Source: Tomocerus qinae (Eukaryota > Arthropoda > Collembola > Entomobryomorpha > Tomoceridae). Taken from it: a stretch of DNA of 64,000 nucleotides. Shown one piece after another: positions 49,301-61,500 of this stretch. Where the stretch lies: positions 45,004,296 through 45,068,295 of the forward strand of contig CM034548.1 in assembly GCA_020055645.1 (NCBI GenBank), in the 5' to 3' direction. The position numbers and the translations under genes are program-made. Under the pieces are notes generated by a model. That model saw only the letters and a list, made by a program, of their open reading frames with translations, was not told where the DNA came from and did not search any database. The number at the start of each line of letters is the position of its first letter. Position 1 is the first letter of the stretch.

Positions 49301-52300
49301 GAAACGAGGTAAATCATGCAATTGGCTTACTGTACCTAACCAGTGGACAAAATGCCATTTTGAAACTTGAGTCCCTATGCTCTTTTTGGAAAGATTAATT
49401 CATAGCTAATTCGCAATTAAATTCAAATCAAAGGAAGTGATTTTGTGCAGATTTATTTGGTAGAATAAGTAGGAGTTTAAAGTCTATTTTGTCCAGTGTC
49501 GAAAACCAGAAGATCGTAAATCGTTAGAAACACTAATGGATGTATGTATACCTATCTACTATAATATATGTTAATACTAGAGACACTAGTAGTGGTTTTG
49601 AGGTATGAAAGTAACTCGTCTTTTAATGTAAACGTAACAGAAAGTAATGTAACGTATGTAAAGCATGCGATTATCGGCAAGGCGATTTATGTGATACAGA
49701 ACGAAAGAGCTCCGTAAGTTAAAGTAGCTTGCCCTGGCCTTGTCTTGTCTTGTTAATAAATTATATGATAGGAATGATGACATGCAAGCATACAGATACT
49801 TTACTTTATTCCATCGTCTCGTTAGTAGAAAGCTTGCCCGCTTTACATTTATTACATTTGCGTTTATGTAGGTATATTATCAAACATGTTATCCTTTTCG
49901 TAGCACTCTCGATACCTTATCCCTCGGACCTGCCGTGACGATGAGCACTTTACATACATGTTGCATTATTTGTAGCTGAAACTCAACTCACAATTTCAAT
50001 CCCCATCATTTAGAGAAACCATCATTCCATTATTCAACATACCATGTAAATACGCAGAGTACTGTGTACTTAATTCTGCTAAATACTTTACATGCTCTGC
50101 AAACTTTGGCTAATGCCTCTTTTATATGTACAAAGAATATTATGCCTTACCACCAGGAGTGGACATTTAAATATCCACTTTTTCAATTAGCGTACTTACT
50201 ACGCTTAGTAATAGGAAATACCACTGTATTTTTCGACACTAACGACAATGCTGTGCCAACTATTTGCAATGGATTTTGCATATTACTTACTAAATAGACA
50301 TAAAAGTGGTAAATAATTTAATAGTGCTAAAATAGAAAAATATCCCTTTGCGGCGAATCTTGTGATTCATTTTTGAGATAAGAAAATCTTTTTCAATTTA
50401 AAAGTCTAAGTTGACAAAGGCTTCTTCTCTCTTGGCGATCAGGTCAGAAATGTCGTGATTTAATGGACTTTGTCATTCCGTTTAGCATGTGTGACAAGCA
50501 GAGTCAATCAAAGAACGATTTCATTTATCTTTCAAGATTTTCCCTTTGTGATCAAATACAACTCAAGTCTATATGATTTTGCTTTTATGCTTGCATTTAA
50601 TTCTTTGAGGCATTAGTCAGCGAAACTAAGTCGGTCAGATATTTATTACGTAGCCAATAAGACATGGAAAAAGCCTATAGCTTTGTACTATAATTCTTGA
50701 ATAGGATGGATAATGACAGGTGAACGTGTCATGCCGCAGCCAGTCTTACAAAAGGAATTCCATCCATCCGTTTAACTTTTTTCTTTTCTATAATTTCACC
50801 TTTTCTGACGCTTTATAATCTTTTTAAGTATTATTACTTGTGTTCGTACGTTTAGTGTACTGTAACTCGTTCTCCACTAATTTTCTTTCTTTGTTTCTTG
50901 GTTACCTTTAGTCGCTAACATATCATATCACTTAGATCTCAAATAGCCAGGTATTCTCTTTGATTGCACAACTGAGTTAAATCCAGTCAAGTTTAACTTT
51001 ATTTATTCTTCCACGAAATGCTAGTGCATTGCTTTAGCGTGAGATTACAAGATTCATCAGAAGGGCAATGTAAAAGAGCTCTTCCCTCGACACATCCCAA
51101 TTCATTCATCTTGATTTTAAACTTAAGTACATGCTAAAAGCTTTCAATTTAAATACTCACCGTCCTCAACCACAGCAAATGATAAGTAGACAGCTATCTA
51201 CAACCATTCTATACAGTGGAGGGTATAGTTCCTAATAGTATGTATACCTTACCGACTCCCAATTTTCACTAATTTTATATAATTTCTGCTCATTTTCGTC
51301 TTCACACCGAACAAACAGCCTATATAGCACTATTGCTTATATGCATTTACAAAACCTTTCTAAGCTGAATTATATATACGTGGATGCATTTTATATATTA
51401 TATTATGTATTATTCTGACCATTTTATAGTACAGATTACTATCTGGCAAATAGGTTTCCATCAATACAGAATTTCTTCATCAATAAATTTTATGATGATA
51501 AGCCAGTGTTACAATTAAATTCTCTGTTGAGTCACATTTAAAAAAGGCTAAAAATTTGTTACATGGTCAACCTTTTTATAAGTTTTACGACAGACACGTA
51601 CACGTATGTATGCCGATATTAAAAAAGATGAAAGCGATAGGTTACTAGGACGTAAAAGGGAGATGAAATATGCAATTTAAGACGAGTCGGTCTTCCTGCA
51701 ATTTTTTATACATTTTGGTGCTAAAATGAAAAGAACAATGTGCCGACTGCTCAGATTGAGTTTAGATTGCCACAAAGTACAAGGTGTATAATACAGCAAT
51801 GTAATGAGAAAAAGAAGGGCCGTTTGCTGAGGAAAATTATTACTTTCTGGCTCAAGCATGGCCGCATCGTCCACCAATGGATGAACAGTTTTTGCTCCTT
51901 ACATCACACTCATAATCCTACCTTGACTCTTCAACAATGTAACAATACTCTGTACATACATAGTTACATGCATGATCCACTAATATCACGTGCATGTAAC
52001 TCAACAGCTATTCAGCTACAACAGTTACAGATATGTACACACTACCTGCATCGCAGTATGTACACCTTTCAAATAAAGATGGATCTTCTCGCTTCATCAG
52101 ATCGCTAATTTTAACACCAACTCCTACGACTACCTATATATATTGCACTAGAATGTTTATTCCATTAATTAATAATACTTTTGCTGATCTACTATATGGC
52201 TACTTCACCCAATTTTTAGTCCCGTGGTGTACATTTTAAATAATTTGTAGACAATTTGTGCAATACTATATAAAATGTAGACTAGCGGGGAGATAAAAAG

Positions 52301-55300
52301 GTATGGTAATGGGATGTAAGTACAGACACACATTGCAACAACCATACAATTATTCCTACACAGCAAAAACCCAGTACCCGATTTCAAAAGATTAATTGAA
52401 AAACGGCATCGAGGAAAGGATCGTTGCTCACTCACACTCAGTTTCTGTCGGCACGGCACCACAGGCCAACTTTAAGTGAATCACTTAAGATTCTCTGAAA
52501 TTAATAGCTGCATTATGCACGAAATGAAAACAGCTTCTCAGAGTAAGACTTTGTGGGATGCTTCAGCATTATAGAGTAGTGGTGCTAATTGCTTCTACAT
52601 TGACAGTGAGTCATATATGCTGAGTTACCTTATTGCCAGACCACCTCTTAACCCTAAACATTATTTTATCAATTAACCATTTTGATGTGCAAAACTATCT
52701 GTACATGGATGTACAAAGAAACACTCGCCAACAGACACTAACGAGAATTTTTATTTTGCTAAGTGCACCTGATGTAAAGGCTTCCGAAAGATATCTTGCC
52801 TTTTCGGGTTTGACAAGATGGATGCCTTCATAAAATGGTTTATAAAGTAAAATCGTGATATTAGGTACACTGCATTAATTTATAGGAGGCATTCTTTTTT
52901 AAAACCGATAAACTTTGCATTTACATGTCTAAAAGTTGGTATAGCTGACGGATATCTAAAAAATGGGCAATAAAGCAATATGTTGCATTGCACATTATTG
53001 CGTACAACAACAATGCCATAAATATTTAAATGGGGTGATGTCCAAGTGGCTATAGGACAGTGTGAAAACGAATTGTTCTAGTAGATCGAGAAGACTAGCA
53101 TGAATTACACCTGTGTCTAATTGATCTGATATTATTTAGTATGATATTCGTACTCAGTTTTGTGTTCCAATTGAAAATACTAAAGGACATGGAAGACCCG
53201 TCCTTTAAAGTCACGATTCTCAACAATATGCTAATGAGTGAGTGGAAAACATGATCGATGGTAAATCATGCTCTGGGTAACCGCCTCTCTCACTTGATTA
53301 ACAGCAAACGTCAATCCATAACAGAACTTACATTATATACTTTATCACATCATATATCAACAATTTAGGTACGTAGGCTCAATGCATAAGAGTTGATTGT
53401 GAGTGGGGAGCATTTTTGTTTCAATTAGTTATTACTAATATATGACTTATATTACTGTTGATTTCTCATCTAATATTTCTAAATAGTCTGCCCTGCGTTT
53501 CTATCTCCATACCTTAGGAGAATGAAAAATGAATAATTTTATTAAGAATTCAACACAACTCTGCATCTGATAAGGCATAGAATGTTCTCTTAAAGTGAGA
53601 ACTGCCAGCCAGCTACTCTGATCAACATCTTGGTCTCATTTACACTTATTAAAGGTGTAATCTGTACGAGGAGGCAGAATGATTCCTTTGATGGCGTGTA
53701 CCCACACCACTTTAGGATATAAAATACAAGTATACGAAAGATGAAATCAGATATTTTAAATAGACGTTCGATTCATTCACATGCATTTGGCAGGAAAAGA
53801 ACTATGAGCTATTACTATATATTAATTTAATTCATAGTTGTTCCATCCGTGGGTCAGTCCTACCAAATCCAGCATTTTCTGAGATAGTCTTACTGAAGGT
53901 GGATGATTTTTTTGAATGAATTCCATCCTCCTACTCCTACTGTTAGTACTACAGAGTGAGTGACTGGTTTCTTCCTCGTCTTTGTAAACGTATACTAGGG
54001 ATGATAAAGGGAGATTTACGTAGAAAAGAGAAACGAAGGAAATTGTCCATAATGTATGTATGTATGGTATGAAAAGAGATGCCTTGTTAATGTGGTAGTT
54101 TACTTAGTTGGATTCTGTGGGAGTGGTCAAAAGGTTATTAGAGGAAGTTAACTACATGGCTGTGTATGACCACAGTTGGTAAAACTTGAGACTTCAACTT
54201 ACATGCAACACATTATTAATAAATACAATTCGTATCCGGACTGGCAAAAGGCTACAAGTCCAAAAGAAGAAAAGCAGCAGCGGGACGCATCACAAGAACA
54301 GATCACAAGAGAAGACCCTTGGGTCCCAATTCTCAGCATGAGATGGACATGAGCCACTATTACTTACTATGCGGATCAGACGCTCCAAAAGTCATACTAT
54401 TATTATTATTGTACCTATCCTTACAATATAGACAATGGTGCGACTTGCTGTTATGCAACTACCCACATCTACTATTAACTCACCTCACATTGGTCCTCCT
54501 CATGACATTATATTCCTGTCTTAATGTTTTTACCGTCTCAGACCGTCCATTGTGTCCGATCCGATGTACTCCATTTAACACAAAATATTTATTATTTTCT
54601 CCATCTCGACTATCTTTTGCTGTGTCAGGACGCTTCTTGCTTGAATTTATTATATTATACCTATCCTTCCCTTACAACTGCTGTACTCTACTGTTTATAG
54701 TTATCATTTATCTCACTATTATTTGCTCTACCTCATTCCTTCCCCGTTCTAGTTACTATACACATACTCAAGGGTTAAATCTTCCATCCCTAAAAGAATC
54801 CCTTAGGAATGCCTGGGTCACAGACAACTCTTGTGGTACAAAATTCTTCCAGACACGAATATTTTGTTTGTTGCATGGGTGTCTATGTCTCCTCACTCTA
54901 CAAATAACTTTTATCGGGAAATCTATTTGTCATTCATGTAATCCTAGATATCCTATGGGTGCTACTACTAACAGAATGAGGAATCCCTATTTATGTAGCA
55001 TATCTGGTAGTACGGATATTTATACATTAAGAAATGTAAACGTGCAAATTGTGTAATAATCTGAGTGCATAGGAAAGGGTACACTCTTTAACCGTTACAT
55101 TATAGTATGAATGAATATATAGGACCAGTGGACTCAACACATAATTTATTTATTAAGTCTAGGGTAAAAGAGGCTGGGGAATAATTTACGACGGAGGAAT
55201 GATGTATTGGCATTGGTCCTAAGTGATCGCAGAGATAAATACCTGCGGTGAAGTTATTTTGACTGCTACACTTTGTTCTACGTACGTTTTCCGGTTATTG

Positions 55301-56494
55301 TGATGTGTTTTGACAGGAGCAGCGAGAAAATGTAAAGAAACATTGTCAAGGAAAGCAAAAGAGAATGATACGTACAGAGAGCATCCTGTCTTGTCCAAGT
55401 TGTTCATTGGGTTCCTTGGATGTTTTGTTCTTTTCTACCGTGACTTTCGAAGAGTCTATTTGCTCTCTCTCGGTGAGAATGAGAATTGTGTGTTCCGTAT
55501 AATATGTAAAATGTATAACATAACAGACCCAACTGGTAGTATGGATAGAATGTAATAATAATATGTAGTCATCGTGAGTTAATGTACCATATCCAGTTTC
55601 TTCTCTATGAATAGAAAAGATTTGTAATGCAATGGTGATAATAATAATATTATAGCATCTACCTAAACGTCGCTTATTATACTAACTACCCATTCACTAT
55701 TCACATTGCATAGAGATCTTAGGTGGGCATATATACTCGGATATAGTATCATTATTATTAGTAGTAGCAGAATAGCCAGATATGCCTATAAATAGCAAAG
55801 GGAGACATACTACTATAGCGGAGGCATGAATAGGTTGTCCATTAAATAGCAGTCAACGATGAATAGGTAACCAAGTGACTGCAGAGTGTAATGGAGAAGA
55901 AGGAGAACGAGTTCGTTCCTATCATTATTATTCTCATAAAAGTACTTTTGGTAAAGACTGAGTCAGTCTGACGACTCCTCGCTCGGAAGAAAAAGAGCTG
56001 AGAGCGAAAGCAAACTGAAACTGATCTTTGCCTACATAGAAAAATCAAGTCAGGGACTGTAGAATAATAGACAAACAAGACAAGACGCTAAATGAAGTTA
56101 AGGTGCACTGCACACATACACACGGTCGGGACTCCAGTCTGTGCATTCAGTATTCATCCGTGCTCATTTTCAGTCTCATTCCAGCCAAAGATTCTTTTCT
56201 TTCAACATCTTATATAGTTAATGCTCTGTTATATATAATAAACGTATTAAATATGCAGCGAGACTTCCCTTTAAATTCCAGTTGTTCTGACTTCACAGAT
56301 CTCCATGTAATAACTGCATGCTTAGTATTCCCATACAAATCTGGTATAGTGGTACTCTTTCCTTATATTCAGGGCTTTACACTAGAGATAACGTGTCTGC
56401 TTATTCGTAGTTATTCGGAAATATGTAGATATGTGTCTGACGAGACTTGGTGATGCTGGACAAAGACAATCTCTACTTATCTGATGGCGATAGC

Positions 56495-56612
56495 GAGAGA
56501 TAGTTCTTGTACCAGGAGAGATAGTTCTTGTACTAGGAGAGATAGTTCTTGTATTAGGAGAGATAGCTATTATACTAGGAGAGATGGCTATTATACTAGG
56601 AGAGATAGCTGG
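56495..56612. repeat. 21-bp minisatellite, about 5.5 units
   Basis: The unit is GAGAGATAGTTCTTGTACTAG, changing to GAGAGATAGCTATTATACTAG in later units. The period is a multiple of three, so it stays open and reads as RRDSSCT-type heptapeptides. It is nevertheless intronic to hedgehog, and I do not support it as coding. Confidence 0.85.
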
Positions 56613-58336
56613 AGAGATGTTGTAGTTGAGAAGAAAGAATGGGAGTTGTTGGGTTCTTCTGTGTGATGTTACATTACATTATTGTAGTATTTAGTGGATG
56701 CGATGTAGGTGCACTGTCCACCCGGTGCCCCCGCCTTTCTTCTTTTGACTTGACTTGGCTTTGCTCTCCTTACGTTGCTTTGTTGCATTGTTAGCACAGT
56801 CGTTATGAGGGTACACAACACATTGATTTTTATTTTTATTGCCCCTTGTAAAAGGATTCACACGTCGTGCGACACAACCAAGGCCTTCTTTCTCCTTTGT
56901 CTGTGTGTGAGTCTTTCCGTTGCCTGCCTACAATTAGCTGCCTTCTTCACCCGACTACTCCATATAATAATATAGCAGACATGTACAGAGGACTCCTTGG
57001 TTCCGGACATAACTCATAGCATTTAGTATTACACAGGTTAGACTCAGATATTTCAGACGAGAGTAGCGCCGAAAATTCATTTGAGTTCTGAAATCCACTT
57101 TTCCTATCTCTGATTTGAAGTCTGGGCCATAAGCACTGTTATAAGGATAGCATTTCACATGTGGTTAATCTATGAAATATTCTGTGTACGATACTCATAA
57201 CAGTAACTAGGTATCTAAGTGATAAGTAACAATGTAGTTTATTTACGTTTGGTACTGCTTTATGTACTCGTAGGTACTGTCTTGCAGGGATTGACACACG
57301 TGTGTAATCTTTGTAGAGGAAGGCTCTGCATAAGATTTGTATAAAATGTTAATAGCATTAAAGGCCTGTAATCTAAGTGTGTATCTTATCTGAGAATCTT
57401 ATTGTTAGGGAGCTATTACCTATGCTACAGAACTAATTGAAAGTGAATATCCATCCCCTGGTAGTCCTCTTGTAATCTCTAATGTGGGTTCTCAACTCGG
57501 GGATGTCTTTAATAAGGAAGTTGTTCCCTCCCATAGAACATTATTTACTTACTTTCGCAATAACAGCAGAACGTGCTTACTTGCTTTCCTCATCTTTCAC
57601 TATAATTTCCCTCCATCTTTTTTATGTGTACGTTAGCTTAGAATTAAAGTGGAGCTATAGGAATTCACAGAAGGATTCACTTGTAATGCTAGATATTTCG
57701 ACAGCTATTCGGTTAAGGGTTATTTGCACTTATCGGGTTTTTATTTCAATGAAAAATCATGCTCGTCGCAACTGGCACAGGCTTTTAAGAGATGAATCTA
57801 AACCTTGAGAGATGGGAAACACGTCGGGCTTTTCCTCACGACAATCTAACTTCAAGTCATGCTCTATCAATTTTTAGCTAACGAAATACAGATAGCTATA
57901 TGAAATAAATGCATCCTAACAGTCGAGATATTCAGATGAGAGATCTTCTCCTCGAGTCTCCTGATGCTCTCTATCTTTTACGAAATCAGCATCTTCCCGT
58001 TCTATGTAACTTACAATTATAATTAATGTACACTATCTGTTCCTGCTCTATGTGTATTTTTAAGGCTCTTTTTTATTGTAGCATGTCCTGCTCTTCACGA
58101 TTTCCCCTTGAAGAGTCAGTCATCTTTTGGAGATACAAATCCTCACTCACTCCACTCACAAACACTGTATATTATTATTATTATACACAACTACTAACTA
58201 GATAGAGTCTAGTTTAATAATTACGAGCGAGAATGTAATGCAGAGAAACAAAGTTCACAGTCCTTTCAACTAAAATGCAACTTTCCCATTTAACCCTTTT
58301 ATGACGAAAGTGAAAAGAATGGCAAATTTAATTTAC

Positions 58337-58598
58337 CTGACTTGACGGAGCAATGAATGTGAGCCCTGGATTCATAGTAAACCCAGTCGAATCCGGCTTC
58401 GACGGCTAATCTGGCAAGCATTCCGTACTTGGACCGGTCCTTGTCCGACGTCGTAATATCAACTGCTCTGCCCTCGTAATGAAGCGAATGTTGGGCATGC
58501 AAATTTTCTTCATCCCAACCTTCAATCACCCGAAGTTTCACTCCTGGCCATTGATTCATCACAGATATTGCTAATGTGTTCAATTTTTCTTTGCATCG
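58337..58598 (-). CDS. hh: Hedgehog, exon 2: C-terminal part of the signalling domain
   Basis: The exon starts after TTTTTAG with [19 protein letters not shown] and ends SVKS plus one base before GTAAAT. It is 262 nt, the same length as exon 2 of vertebrate Sonic hedgehog. It encodes most of the globular, secreted ligand that binds Patched. Visible conserved residues: the zinc ligands His and Asp in [15 protein letters not shown] and His in AHIHCSVK, with the nearby Glu in VYYES; the acidic VIEGWDEEN stretch of the calcium site; and [20 protein letters not shown]. Sequence is extremely close to other bilaterian hedgehogs and intact. Together with exon 3 it gives 394 residues; the signal peptide and CGPGR-type mature N-terminus belong to exon 1. 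Confidence 0.97.
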
Positions 58599-61500
58599 CT
58601 AAAAATAAAAAAATAACAATTAAATTGAGTTCCAAAATTTAGTGCTCATATAATAAACATCTTGGTACTAATTTCTGACTAAAATTAAATAATGTGCAAT
58701 GGCCACTAACATTTTCTTTTCCCCACACAAAATTTTATTTCATATCCAACAAATGCAACTGTACGGGGGCGCAGATCTTAAAAACCCTACTTAAAGATTT
58801 AGAACTTTTCCAATGCTTTTTAAGGCTATCGAATGGAAAAGATATCCTGATTATTAGTCTTGAGAAATGTATCGTTATTCTGAAACAAAAAGTGATGATT
58901 TATCTGCTCCACCAAGTTATCTGTCCAAGCCAGATGATTGTATGCATGGTAATACCAAAAATATCTCATTGCATAGGATGCATATAAAGCAGAAAGTGTA
59001 CTACTTACATGGGTAAGATTACTACAAAAAAGATGATCTAACCAGACACCGTTTTAACACAAAAGATGTAGATAGAATCAGATATCATTTTACATGATCT
59101 CAGCACATTACTTCCAACGACACAGTCAACATAATATTATCAGGCTAACAATAACCTGAAATCGTATCCTTTGTACTCTGCCTGCACTTAAGTTACCTAG
59201 TTATGTATTAAGTCCAGCCAAAATGAAATCAAGTCAAAGGGACCGTGTCCGTTACACCTTGACTTATCACACTAATGCCTGGGCCTGCTCTACCTACCTC
59301 ACAGACAGACAAACAACTCGCTAAGCACAATAATAAAATAGAGTCCGGAGAGAGAAAATCAGTTCTTTGCATCTGCCTACAAAAGTCAAGTTTAGAGTCT
59401 ATACCCGTAGTCCCATTCTGTTTGTTCGTCTCGCTCTCTCCTCCATGCCTTACTTGCCCACAAAGCTATCTCCTTATCTATCTCCTCTTTTCATCTTATC
59501 CATCTATTATCCAAGCCTGCCGTTTGTCAAAACGCTTGTCAAAACAGTTAGACGACCAACTATGTATCACTATTGACTGCCTATCCGCATCTCTGCTTCC
59601 CTTTCCTTTATACTTTACAAATCGCCGTCTTTTCTTTAGCAGCCAAAATCTTTCTTCCTACTGGCGACACTCGCCACTCACTCTATACCTCAAAAATCCC
59701 AACATTCCCCAAATCATGCATTCGCAAAGATTCTCTTCCTTAAGATTCGAAATGTGCTTTGGAATGTAAAATATCAGGAAATAATAAATCCAAGGAAAAA
59801 TTTGTCCAGAAGGTGCCAGCAATGCGATATCTGTACGTGAGACTCAATAAACGTTGCAATGAAATAAGAAGTTGAGGACCATAAATATCTTTGCTTGACT
59901 ACTTTTAACATCTACGGATGATAATGAACAAAAATCGATAGGATGAAGTAAGGAATAACAAATTGTTGTTTCAAAAATAGTTTTCCTGGCGAATAGATCA
60001 CTAGTAAACTGATTGTGAGAGAAAATGGATGTTTGTGCTATCATTAATAAGGCAAGCAACGCTAGTCGAAGTAAACGTTATTTCATTTCACTACTGTACC
60101 TACCTAAGTATAGAAATTGGGGCTTAAATTACACGCGAATGAAATGCCTAGCTTTTGCGACGAGGTACTAATGATGTTTTCCAGGAAATATTTTACAATA
60201 GATGTATAGAGTCTATAAGATTAATAGAGTTCGTCATTATAAAATGCTTATAAGTTGATAGAAAATCGTTACTTCCTTGAATCACAGTAACCCAGTTAAA
60301 TAATAGGAAACTGCAGTAGGTAATGATGAAATAAAAAAGGAGGCAAGGAAGGGAGATTGTCGTAGTTGATGGTATGATGCACATAGGGCCAAGGTAATTA
60401 TTATCTTTACACTTGGCTCGTTCTAAAGTTAGTGACTGTGTTATATTTATGTAGTGAGAGAGGGACTAGTTTGGAGGATGAAAGTGCAAGGATGGAGTGA
60501 CATGACAGTGATGTGATGTAAGTAGATGTAACCGAGTAGGCCGAGGCATGGATATCAGCGAGGCTACTAACGACAAGTAAGAATGTGTTGTCCAGTGGAC
60601 CAAAACAAAGAGCCAGACGTGGAGAGAGGGGACCACCGTAGTGGGAAGGTGTCAACTCGAATTTCTCGCATGGGTGCCTCTGTGTAATTGTTCAATTGCA
60701 ATCCTCCACTCTCCTCCACTTCGACATAACAGCAGCAGGCACTTGATTACATTACATCGACACTCCTGCTCTCATTACTTCTTTCGACCAACGATATCCT
60801 CCAAAGATACAGATTATAAGACCGGGCAGTCCCGCACCATCTCCCTTCTTACTCGAGTAGTATATGCAATAGTAATCATTGTCACTTCATTTATCTTTAT
60901 TATAACAACCTTACTATAATATGCAGTCTGATAATATGTAATAGTGCACACTAAAACAGCCATTAAGCTGATAAGATAACATTTCTTTTATATTGTGCCC
61001 TAGTTCCTTTCATTGTATTTTTAAGATGGAAGGATTGCTATTTACATGCAATTACTACAGACATAAATAGTTTGATTAGGATGTAAACCATCTTAATAGT
61101 AACAAGGCTTACAAGTGCACAGAACATTTTGAATATGCCCAAAGATGCACTTCATAACGATGTATATAAGATAACCTTGGACTAATCCTAATTAAGATTG
61201 AGCAGAGTAAAGTGACTACAAAAATATACATAGAAAGGGAATGAAGATCACTCAGGTTTGACAAGATTGCTCCGAAAATCCTAGTTTCTTTAGAATGGAT
61301 ATACTCTCTTATATGGATTATCGTATTTTATACGCATACTAACTACTACTATAGCTATCTTAATAGTGAGCATTGAATGATAAGAAGAATCTGGATCAGG
61401 TAGCTAAACTATCACTAACGAGCCCATTGTTACTCACTTGTACCAAAAGACTAATTTTCATTTGACATATTGTACTTTTTGCCTTATTTACATGGACACA

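Larger units (their letters stand above)
39800..58336 (-). other. Hedgehog intron 2 (18.5 kb)
   Basis: The donor is TCAG|GTAAAT at 58336 and the acceptor TTACAG at 39800. No other conserved exon was recognised on either strand. Contents noted: a hairpin at 40278..40336, a 21-bp minisatellite at about 56495..56612, and a 237-codon antisense open frame at 54343..55056 of doubtful meaning. Hedgehog introns commonly hold enhancers, but none can be identified from sequence alone. Confidence 0.8.

Noticed and set aside
56484-56666. Repeat protein with RRDSSCT heptads
   Set aside because: It is a 21-bp minisatellite inside a hedgehog intron; openness follows from the period being divisible by three.
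59275-59769. 164-codon plus-strand frame in hedgehog intron 1
   Set aside because: CT-rich composition produces a Ser/Leu/Pro-rich product without motifs; no splice or promoter support.
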